Virus record (IMG/VR): IMGVR_UViG_3300036851_000150 | Location: 1-37,638 of that record | DNA length: 37,638 nucleotides | Source of the DNA: a virus | Strand: one strand, 5' to 3' | Part shown: one piece after another, positions 8,644 to 15,990 of the stretch | Position numbering within the stretch: the first letter of the stretch is position 1 | How the letters are laid out: each line of letters begins with the position of its first letter | Translations under genes and position numbers: made by a program | Notes under the pieces: model-generated | What the model was told of the DNA's origin: nothing | The model's database searches: none | Seen by the model: only the letters and a program-made list of their open reading frames with translations

Positions 8644-9038
8644 TGGCAACAACAACGGGGCTGATGGGGCTCGGCGTCCCGGCCGAGCAAGCGTTGCGCA
8701 CAGGCATCGAGATTGTGCCTGTAACAACCTCGTCCACCGCTCAGGGCGCCGGCACCGGCGTGCTTACCGGCAAGGGCAATAAGCTCGTTCTTGCGACCGC
8801 TCACGCCGGCGATGGCGCAGTGACACTGCCAGCGCAGGCCGACCTCGGCGACGAGGTCGAGATCCACAACGTCTCAGCCGCCAACTCTGCCGACGTGTAC
8901 CCGGCAGCTGGACAGACGATCAACCAGCTGACCAACGTGCAAGGCGTGGCGGTCGCTGCGGGCGCGTCTCTCCGCTGCACCAAGGTGTCGGCCATCAACT
9001 GGCGCGCGCGCCCTGCAGCGGCCGTAGCGGCCACCTGA
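8643..9038 (+). CDS. Hypothetical head-module protein, beta-rich
   Basis: A 131-residue Ala/Val/Thr-rich protein. I choose the ATG at 8643 over the in-frame GTG at 8640 because it lies about 7 bases after GGAAGGGGG and overlaps the previous stop. It has the pattern of a small phage surface domain (LVLATAHAGDGAVTLPAQAD, then DEVEIHNVSAANSADVYPAAG): alternating strands with the motif 'DVYPAAGQTINQL' that I associate with capsid-fibre or tail-associated proteins. Function not established. Confidence 0.7.
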   Translation: MATTTGLMGLGVPAEQALRTGIEIVPVTTSSTAQGAGTGVLTGKGNKLVLATAHAGDGAVTLPAQADLGDEVEIHNVSAANSADVYPAAGQTINQLTNVQGVAVAAGASLRCTKVSAINWRARPAAAVAAT

Positions 9039-9041
9039 GCC

Positions 9042-9974
9042 TTGGCCACCTACCTGGAGATCGTCCAGCTCGCGGCGGACGAGCTCGGCCTGGCCCGGCC
9101 GGCAACGGTTGTCGGGCAGGACGCCCAGACGCGGCAGCTCACCGCGCTCGTCAATCGCGACGGCCGGCAGCTCGTGCTCGACCATCCCTGGACCGAGCTG
9201 CAGGTCGAGTACGTGATCGAGTTCGGCGCGCCCGTTTCCCTCACGGGCGACACGATCGCCGGCTCGCGTGTCGTCGCCAACATCGATACGACAGGGCTGG
9301 CGGCCAATTACTTCGTCGTCAACGGCCAAGGCATCCAGATCAGCTGCCGGATCGCCTCGATCGACAGCCCGACACAGCTGACGCTGACGGAGAGCTGCGA
9401 TGCAACGCAGCTGGCCAATCCGCTCACCTTCACGCGCGACACCTTCGACATGCCGGTCGACTTCGACCGCTTCATCGATCAGACCAAGTGGGACCGGCGC
9501 TTTCAGTGGGCGCTGATCGGCCCGACCTCGCCGCAGCTCGATCAGTGGATGCGGTCCGGCATCGTGCCGACCTCGCCGCGACGGCATTGGCGCCAGGTCG
9601 GCAAGCTGCCCACGGCGTTCCGCGTCTTCCCACCGCCGACAGAGTCAGGCGAGCATCCGGGCACGCTCGTGTGGGAGTACATATCCCGCAACTGGGTGCG
9701 AGACGGTGCCACCGGCGCCTACAAGGACCGCCTGGAGGCCAACACCGACGTGCCGCTGTTCCTCGAGGACATGATGGTGCTCGGCGTCAAGTGGCGCATG
9801 TGGCAGATCAAGGGCTTCGACTACGCGGCGCTGCAGGCTGAGTACATCGACTACGTCAATGCGCGCAGGGCGCATGACGGCGGCATGCCGGTACTTGGCC
9901 TCGCCCGGCGGACCTATCCCTATCTGCTGTCGCCGACGCAGGTCCAGGACGGCAACTTTCCCGGAGCGCCGTAG
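9042..9974 (+). CDS. Head-tail adaptor / tail tubular protein A-like
   Basis: A 310-residue protein that probably sits between portal and tail nozzle. The opening MATYLEIVQLAADELGL is the usual start of this adaptor family in podoviruses. It is followed by an inserted beta domain (about residues 60-130) and the FDMPVDFDRFIDQTKWDRRF region near 133-152. The C-terminal helix ends in ARRTYPYLLSP. The start is TTG at 9042. It is preferred because the family normally begins at this residue and no ATG lies near. Position before the stabilisation protein supports the role. Confidence 0.82.
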   Translation: MATYLEIVQLAADELGLARPATVVGQDAQTRQLTALVNRDGRQLVLDHPWTELQVEYVIEFGAPVSLTGDTIAGSRVVANIDTTGLAANYFVVNGQGIQISCRIASIDSPTQLTLTESCDATQLANPLTFTRDTFDMPVDFDRFIDQTKWDRRFQWALIGPTSPQLDQWMRSGIVPTSPRRHWRQVGKLPTAFRVFPPPTESGEHPGTLVWEYISRNWVRDGATGAYKDRLEANTDVPLFLEDMMVLGVKWRMWQIKGFDYAALQAEYIDYVNARRAHDGGMPVLGLARRTYPYLLSPTQVQDGNFPGAP

Positions 9975-9976
9975 TC

Positions 9977-11545
9977 GTGCGCCACACCGCGCTGCTGCGT
10001 CGTCCGATCCAGACCAAGGGCTTCGGCGTCGTCGCCCGCGGTGCCTCGCTGCCGGCGCCCGTCGAGGGCTGGGACGCGCTCTCCCCGCTCTCCGCCATGC
10101 CGCCGCAGCGGGCCGTGGCGCTCGACAACATGTTCCCGCAGCCCGGTTACATCGAGCTGCGGCGCGGGCACGACGAGCATTCCGACACGGGCAGCGGCGA
10201 GCCCGTTGAGAGCCTGATGGCCTATCACGGCGCCGGCACCGGCCAGCTCAAGGCAGCCGCCAACGGGGTTATCTGGGATGTGACGGCAGCCACAGCTGCC
10301 GTATCGGAGATCACGGGCCTCACCAGCGATCGCTGGCAGCACGTCAACTTCACGACCATCGACGGCCTCAACTTCCTCTGGATCTGCAACGGCACCGACG
10401 ACAGCCGGCGCTGGGACGGCGCGACGTGGACGACCAATGTCATCTCGGGCGGGATCACCGGCAGCGATGCCGTGCATGTCGCCGTGTTCAAGGCCCGGCT
10501 CTGGCTCGTCGTCAACGGCTCGCTCAACCCGTGGTATCTGGGCGTGGGCGCGGTTCAGGGGCCGGCGACCGAGTTCCCGCTGCAGGGCGTGTTCCGCCAG
10601 GGTGGCACTCTGCAGGCGATCGGCACCTGGTCGCTCGACGCTGGAGCCGGGCCGGATGACATCATCGCATTCGTGTCCAGCCGCGGCGAGGTGGCGGTCT
10701 ACTCGGGCATCGATCCGGCCGCGGACTTCGTGCTCAAGGGCGTCTACCAGGTAGGCCCGCCAATCGGGCGCCGCTGCCTCACGCAGGTCGGCGGCGACCT
10801 CATGCTGATCAGCATCGACGGGGTGCTGCCGCTGTCTCAAGCGCTCGTCGTGGAGCGTGGCGTGCAACAGGGGGTGAGCATCACCCGGCTGATCCAGCCG
10901 GTCATGAACCAGTCGGCACGCGACTGGGGCGCCAACTTCGGCTGGCAGCTCATGTCCTACCCGCGGGGCACGCGCGCCATCCTCAACGTGCCGGTGCAAG
11001 AAAACAATAATCAGCGCCAGTACGTGATGAACACGGTGACAGGCGCCTGGTGCCGGTTCATCGGCCAGGAGGCCAACTGCTGGGAGACCTTCAATGACCG
11101 CCTGTTCTTCGGCGGCAACGACGGCGTGGCCTACGAGGCTGATATCGGCGGCCACGACAATGGAGCGGCCATCGAGTGGGACCTGCGTACCGCGTTCAAT
11201 TACTTCCGCGCCCGCGGCCGCCTGAAGCGCTGGACCATGTGCCGGCCGCTGCTGTTGACGGACGGACAGGTGACGCCCGGCCTTGCCATCAACACCGATT
11301 TCGGCGTGGACGCTCCGATCTCAGTCCCGGCCAACGTCGAGTCGCCCGCGGCGCAGTGGGACGTCGCGGTCTGGGACGTCGACATGTGGCCGCTGGAGAG
11401 CCGCGTCGTCGCCGATTGGCAGACGGTGATGGGGATCGGCTATTGCGCGTCGGTGCGCATGGCCGGCAGCCTCATGAGCGACGCCGAGGCCATCCTGCAG
11501 GTCAACGGGTTTGATCTGCTGATGGAAGACGGGGCGATGGTCTGA
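9977..11545 (+). CDS. Tail stabilisation / nozzle protein
   Basis: A 522-residue protein that resembles the podovirus tail-stabilisation (tail tubular B-like) family, expected to fold as a beta-propeller-containing tail tube. It shows repeated sheet segments such as LNFLWICNGTDDSRRWDG, KARLWLVVNGSLNPWYLG and RQYVMNTVTGAWCRF. It ends with strands and the segment ILQVNGFDLLMEDG. The GTG start at 9977 has GGAG 12 bases upstream. Gene order (adaptor, then this, then Gly-rich tail protein) is typical. The ATGA at its end starts the next gene. Confidence 0.83.
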   Translation: MRHTALLRRPIQTKGFGVVARGASLPAPVEGWDALSPLSAMPPQRAVALDNMFPQPGYIELRRGHDEHSDTGSGEPVESLMAYHGAGTGQLKAAANGVIWDVTAATAAVSEITGLTSDRWQHVNFTTIDGLNFLWICNGTDDSRRWDGATWTTNVISGGITGSDAVHVAVFKARLWLVVNGSLNPWYLGVGAVQGPATEFPLQGVFRQGGTLQAIGTWSLDAGAGPDDIIAFVSSRGEVAVYSGIDPAADFVLKGVYQVGPPIGRRCLTQVGGDLMLISIDGVLPLSQALVVERGVQQGVSITRLIQPVMNQSARDWGANFGWQLMSYPRGTRAILNVPVQENNNQRQYVMNTVTGAWCRFIGQEANCWETFNDRLFFGGNDGVAYEADIGGHDNGAAIEWDLRTAFNYFRARGRLKRWTMCRPLLLTDGQVTPGLAINTDFGVDAPISVPANVESPAAQWDVAVWDVDMWPLESRVVADWQTVMGIGYCASVRMAGSLMSDAEAILQVNGFDLLMEDGAMV

Positions 11546-12342
11546 TGGCGGAGATCAACCGCAACGTCTGGGACCGCGCGTCGAATTCCTGGCGGCGGCT
11601 TGTCGACAGCGCGTCGATCTCCTGGAGCACGCCCTCGCCGGGTGTGGCCTCGGCTAGCGTCATCCCGCCCGCGACGCCGTTCAACGTCCAGGTCTTTACG
11701 GCCTCGGCCACCTACACGCCGAGCGCCGGCATGCGCTTCTGCCGCATCCGGGTTCAGGCGCCTGGCGGCGGCTCGGGCGGTGCGGATGGCGCCGGCGCTG
11801 AAGGCTCAGGCGTGGCGAGCGGTGGCGGCGGTGCGGGTGAGTATGCCGAGGGGTTCTTCACGGCAGCCTCGATTGGCGCCAGCCAGACGGTTACCATCGG
11901 CGCAAGAGGCGCCGCCGGCAGCACCACGGGCGGCAATGGCGGCACAGGTGGCACCACGAGCGTCGGATCGTTGATCACGGCCATTGGCGGCAGCGGTGGT
12001 ACGGGCACCGGGTCAAACAGCACTGATCCAGGCCCCCGTGCCGGTGGTGCCGGTGGTGCCGGTGGAACGGGCGGTACGCTGCGCATCCCTGGGCAGGCTG
12101 GCGAGTCCAGCGATATCGTGACCGATGAGGCAACGTTTGCGTTGCTGAAGCGCGGCAAGGGCGGCGACTCCTTCCTCGGCCGGGGCGTGCCGCCTGGGCC
12201 GTTCGACAACGGGACGCCAATCGCTGCAAGTGCAGGTCCGAACTATGGAGCAGGCGCAACGGGCGCCTACGCAAGCAGCGACGTCGGCGTGGCCGGCGCT
12301 CTGGGTGGCGCCGGCATCGTGGTCATCGAAGAGTTCTTCTGA
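11545..12342 (+). CDS. Glycine-rich tail tip / receptor-binding candidate
   Basis: A 265-residue protein. Residues 1-50 form a short anchor (RNVWDRASNSWRRLVDSASI). Residues 50-75 contain FTASATYTPSAGMRFCRIRVQAPGGG, a common opening of phage glycine-rich domains. From residue 72 on, about half of the residues are Gly, Ala or Ser, in runs such as GGAGGAGGTGGT. It ends in AGIVVIEEFF, the terminal hydrophobic strand of such domains. Gly-rich tail-tip proteins can bind host surface receptors through polyglycine-II-like folds. Here that is inference. The ATG overlaps the previous stop. Confidence 0.75.
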   Translation: MAEINRNVWDRASNSWRRLVDSASISWSTPSPGVASASVIPPATPFNVQVFTASATYTPSAGMRFCRIRVQAPGGGSGGADGAGAEGSGVASGGGGAGEYAEGFFTAASIGASQTVTIGARGAAGSTTGGNGGTGGTTSVGSLITAIGGSGGTGTGSNSTDPGPRAGGAGGAGGTGGTLRIPGQAGESSDIVTDEATFALLKRGKGGDSFLGRGVPPGPFDNGTPIAASAGPNYGAGATGAYASSDVGVAGALGGAGIVVIEEFF

Positions 12343-12346
12343 CGCC

Positions 12347-12754
12347 GTGCCGCTGCTCACCGGCCATGACCAAGCCGTCGCCACCTGGGTCGCCGCGCAC
12401 CTCGGCATCCCGATCGCGCCGCCCTACGTGGCGCTCGGCGTCATCGATGCCAGCGGCACGCTGATCGGGGGCGCCGTGTTCCATGGGCACTGCGGTGCCA
12501 GCATCGACGTGACGATCTACGGCCCGGGCGCCCTGACGCGAGGCGCGCTGCGGGCCACGTGCCAATACGTGTTCGGCCAGCTCAGATGCGAGCGGCTCGG
12601 CGCATTCTGCAGGCGCACGAATGTACCGACGCGCAAACTGGTGGAGCGGCTGGGCTTCCGCCTCGAGGGCGTGGCGCGCAGCTACTGGGAAGAGGGACGG
12701 GCAGGTGACGCGATGATCTACGGTATGCTGAAAGCGGAGTGCCGCTGGCTATGA
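12347..12754 (+). CDS. GNAT-family N-acetyltransferase
   Basis: A 135-residue protein with the pattern of a small GNAT/RimJ-like acetyltransferase: a beta-strand N-terminus (YVALGVIDASGTLIGGAVFHG), a helix (ALRATCQYVFGQLRCERLGAFC), then RRTNVPTRKLVERLGFRLEG, which matches the acetyl-CoA-contacting C-terminal region. GTG at 12347 is taken as the start; the open frame upstream of it overlaps the Gly-rich gene and is probably not used. The ATG of the next gene overlaps its stop. Such acetyltransferases occur among late genes of many podoviruses. The substrate is unknown. Confidence 0.85.
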   Translation: MPLLTGHDQAVATWVAAHLGIPIAPPYVALGVIDASGTLIGGAVFHGHCGASIDVTIYGPGALTRGALRATCQYVFGQLRCERLGAFCRRTNVPTRKLVERLGFRLEGVARSYWEEGRAGDAMIYGMLKAECRWL

Positions 12755-13713
12755 ACGCTCCCAAGCCGCCCGACCCGGTGAAGACTGCGCAGGCCCAGGC
12801 GGACATGAACACTCAGACCGCCACCACGCAGTTCCAGTTGGGCGCGACCAACCAGCAGACGCCATACGGCTCGCTCACCTATAACCAGATCGGCACCTGG
12901 GACGACGGCACGCCGCGCTTTGAAGCCACCACGGCGTTCTCGCCGGAGCAGCAGCAGCTCTACGACCAGCTGGTGTCATCCCAGAGCCAGTTCGGCAACA
13001 TCGCCGGCAACCTGCTCGGCAACGTCAGCCAGTCCCTGTCGACGCCCTGGGACGCCAACGCGGGGGCGGCAACCCACATCACGGACATGCAGCGCACGTT
13101 CATGGATCCCGAGTGGGAGAGTCGTGAGCAGGGCCTCACCGCGCAGCTCGCCGCGCGGGGTCTGACCCCCGGCGGCGAGGCCTGGGACGAGCGCATGGGC
13201 GACCTCTTCGATGCGCGCGGTGACGCCTACAACCAGATGTACCTCGATAGTTACCGTACGGCGATGGACGCGAGCCTGCGCGAGCGCACGCAGCCGCTGA
13301 CCGAGCTCACCAGCATGCTGAGCCTCACGCAGCCCCAGATCGGGTCGTTCCAGACGACACCGCAGCCCGGCGTTGCGCCCGTCGACTACTCGGGCCTGGT
13401 GCAGAGCAATTACGCTGCCGAGAACGCCAACCATCAGGCCATGATGGCCGGCCTGTTCTCGATCCCAACGGCGATTGCGGGCGGCTGGGCGCGGGGTGGG
13501 ATGCCGATGCCATCGGACCGCCGCCTCAAGACGGACGTGGAGCGCATCGGCGCCGACCCGCGCGGCTTCGGTGTCTATGCCTACCGCTATCTGTGGGATG
13601 CGCCCGGCACCCAGCGCGTGGGCGTCATGGCCGACGAGGTGGCGCCGATCGCGCCCGAGGCCGTTCTCATGCACCCGGCCGGCTGGCTCATGGTCGACTA
13701 CGGAGCGCTGTAG
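12751..13713 (+). CDS. Virion protein with C-terminal S74-type chaperone domain
   Basis: A 320-residue protein with an ATGA overlap to the acetyltransferase; a GTG 12 bp upstream is the alternative start. Residues 1-250 are Gln/Thr-rich and mostly helical, like podovirus internal or tail-associated proteins. Residues 255-320 look like a peptidase S74 intramolecular chaperone: SDRRLK at 255-260, then the strands FGVYAYRYLW and RVGVMADEVAPIAPEAV, ending MVDYGAL. In endosialidase-type S74 domains a Ser and a Lys five residues later form the self-cleavage dyad. S255 and K260 have that spacing. S74 domains usually help a trimeric fibre fold, so attachment to this upstream region is of interest. 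Confidence 0.8.
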   Translation: MNAPKPPDPVKTAQAQADMNTQTATTQFQLGATNQQTPYGSLTYNQIGTWDDGTPRFEATTAFSPEQQQLYDQLVSSQSQFGNIAGNLLGNVSQSLSTPWDANAGAATHITDMQRTFMDPEWESREQGLTAQLAARGLTPGGEAWDERMGDLFDARGDAYNQMYLDSYRTAMDASLRERTQPLTELTSMLSLTQPQIGSFQTTPQPGVAPVDYSGLVQSNYAAENANHQAMMAGLFSIPTAIAGGWARGGMPMPSDRRLKTDVERIGADPRGFGVYAYRYLWDAPGTQRVGVMADEVAPIAPEAVLMHPAGWLMVDYGAL

Positions 13714-15990
13714 GTGGTCACGACCGTCGATCCCCTGTCCTTCGCCGAGAGCGGCAGCTACCTCACCACGCCGGCCAACATTGCCAGCCGGCGCCGGCTC
13801 TTCGAGTCGATGCTGCAGCAGGGCATGGACTCTTCGCCGATCCGGCACTGGTCGCAAGGGTTGGGGCGCCTCACGCAGGCGATGGTGGGCGGCTACGGAG
13901 CCTACCAGGCCGACCAGGATGAGCGCTCCCAGCAGCAGCGCACAGGGCGGCTGCTGGCCGACGCGCTGGCACCGGAGGGGCCGCCATCGACGACCGGACC
14001 GCCCTCGACGACGGGCGGCGGGCCACCCTCGACGACGCGCACAGGAGGGCCGCCCGGCTCGCCAGGCCTTCCAGACCTCACGAGCTGGATCATCGGCCGG
14101 GAGGGTGGGTTCCGGGGGTCGCCGTTCGACGACATGGGCCGCAGCTCGATCGGCTACGGCACACGCGCACAGCCGGGCGACACCACTATCACCGAGGCAG
14201 AAGGGCGCCGTCGCCTCGATGCGGCGCTCGCGGCTGCCGGTACCCAGATCGACCGCCAGTTCCCCGGACTCACGCCACACCAGCGGGCCGCGCTGATCGA
14301 CCTCACCTACAACGCCGGTCCCGGCTGGATGACGGCGGGCCTCGGGCAGGCCGTGCGCGCCGGCCAGTGGGAGCGGGCGCAAGAGCTGTTCCGCCAGTAC
14401 GTCAATGCCGGTCGGCCTGGTGAGCCACGGTCACCGCTCGGCGGCCTCGTCTCGCGCCGCGAGGCGCTCGCCCCATGGCTGCTTCCGACCTCGCCCATGC
14501 AGTCGGGCGCCGTCACGGCGCCGCCGCCGCAGGCCCTGCCGGGCATGCCGGGCGCGCCGGAGACGCCGCCGGGCATGCCGCTCTCGACGATGGTTCCGCC
14601 GTCGCTGGGGGCAACGGTTCCGCCCGGCTTTACATACACGCCGACTGTGCCGCCGACGCCAGGTGGCCGCTGGACTCCCGGGACACCCATCGGTCCGCAT
14701 TTGCGTTTCGGCGGGGTGCCTGGGTCAGCGCCGCCAACAGGCGGCGGTCCAGGAGGGCGGGGAACGCGCGAGAGCCCCCTCACCGAGGCCGAGATGCAGG
14801 CATTGCCGGAGGATCAGCGCTTCGGGCGATACTTCAACAGCGGTGGCCGGGTGTTGCTCTACTCCCGTGAGGGGCTGATCCCTGCGGATCAGTTGTTCGC
14901 CGGTGGGCAGCCTCCGCCAGGCGGACCGCCTGGCTTCAGGCAGGGCGGGCCCGATGGCGTGGCAGACGTGCCGCCGCCTGCACCCGTCAATCCGCTGCAG
15001 GGCGGCTTCCCCGGCCTCATGGGCGGAGGTGGCGGCAGTGGCGCCCAGCAGCCTGTGCCGCTGACGCCGCCCGTCGGGCCGCCTCCGGGGCCGCCTCCGG
15101 GCGGTCAACGGCCGCCGATGCTGCCGCCCGGCGTGGGCATGGGCGCACCGCCGCCCGGCGCGCCTGCTCCCACGGGACAAGGCGGCCCGTTCGCCATGGC
15201 CGGGCTGCCGTCGCTGGCGCCGCCGTCGCCGCCTCCCGGGGCGCCGTCCACCCCGCCGCCAGTGGCACCGCCGCCGGGCACACAGACCGGCATCCCAGGC
15301 ATCAACAGCCCGGCGCTGCGCCGGCTGCTCATGTCGGGCGACCCGCAGGCGGTGCAATTTGCGCTGCAGATGTACCGTGCGCTCGCCTCGCGGCAGCCGA
15401 CCGCCGACTACGACTTCCAGGTGGTCGGCGGGCAGCTCTACCGCATCAACAAGCGCACGGGGCAGGCGGAGCCCGTCAGCGGCGCCGGTGGCCCGCAAGG
15501 CCGCGCGCAGAACATCATTGGCGGGCTCAACGAGCTTGCGTCGCTCCCGAGCCGGTATCCCCGTTCGTTCGAAGGCGCCACTGGCCCGATCATTGGCGAC
15601 CCCAGCTCGACCATTGGCGGAATTGGCCGCAGCCTGCAGGCGATGGGCGCCCGCACTGGCCCGATCGCTGGAGAGATTCGTCGCGCGATCGAGGGTTCTG
15701 TCGAGGCGCTTGCCCAGACCATCAAGCCACTGATCCGCGCGCCCGGTGAAGGCACATGGTCGGATGCCGACCAGGCGCGGCTCAATGCGCTCCTTGGCAA
15801 CCTGGCTCAAGCCAACGACGTGGCCAGCTTCAACCGCGAGCTTCAGAACGTCCGTCAGCGCCTCATGGCCAACTTCGGCATACAGCTGCCGGAGATCACC
15901 TTCCCTGGCGCTCAGGGTGGCGGAGGTGGGCAGCCTGGGGGCGGCCAGCAGCCACCCCCGAGCGGCTGGGGCGCGGTCACCCGCGAATGA
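13714..15990 (+). CDS. Virion-associated GH24 lysozyme protein
   Basis: A 758-residue protein. Residues 1-85 are helical, 86-118 form a Pro/Ser/Thr-rich linker with repeated PPSTT, and residues 121-255 form a GH24 (T4/P21-lysozyme-like) domain. E130 in GREGG, D139 and S145 before IGYGT match the Glu-Asp-Thr spacing (0, +9, +15) of GH24 enzymes, with Ser in place of Thr. LTPHQRAALIDLTYNAGPG (187-205) is the conserved downstream helix. A long Pro/Gly-rich region (about 260-530) and a helical C-terminus (about 540-745) follow. It probably cuts peptidoglycan during DNA entry and is distinct from the endolysin. The GTG at 13714 directly follows the previous stop. Confidence 0.85.
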   Translation: MVTTVDPLSFAESGSYLTTPANIASRRRLFESMLQQGMDSSPIRHWSQGLGRLTQAMVGGYGAYQADQDERSQQQRTGRLLADALAPEGPPSTTGPPSTTGGGPPSTTRTGGPPGSPGLPDLTSWIIGREGGFRGSPFDDMGRSSIGYGTRAQPGDTTITEAEGRRRLDAALAAAGTQIDRQFPGLTPHQRAALIDLTYNAGPGWMTAGLGQAVRAGQWERAQELFRQYVNAGRPGEPRSPLGGLVSRREALAPWLLPTSPMQSGAVTAPPPQALPGMPGAPETPPGMPLSTMVPPSLGATVPPGFTYTPTVPPTPGGRWTPGTPIGPHLRFGGVPGSAPPTGGGPGGRGTRESPLTEAEMQALPEDQRFGRYFNSGGRVLLYSREGLIPADQLFAGGQPPPGGPPGFRQGGPDGVADVPPPAPVNPLQGGFPGLMGGGGGSGAQQPVPLTPPVGPPPGPPPGGQRPPMLPPGVGMGAPPPGAPAPTGQGGPFAMAGLPSLAPPSPPPGAPSTPPPVAPPPGTQTGIPGINSPALRRLLMSGDPQAVQFALQMYRALASRQPTADYDFQVVGGQLYRINKRTGQAEPVSGAGGPQGRAQNIIGGLNELASLPSRYPRSFEGATGPIIGDPSSTIGGIGRSLQAMGARTGPIAGEIRRAIEGSVEALAQTIKPLIRAPGEGTWSDADQARLNALLGNLAQANDVASFNRELQNVRQRLMANFGIQLPEITFPGAQGGGGGQPGGGQQPPPSGWGAVTRE

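Noticed and set aside
13979-14050. PPSTT-type short DNA repeat
   Set aside because: It encodes a Pro/Thr linker only a few units long; no sign of a CRISPR or mobile element.
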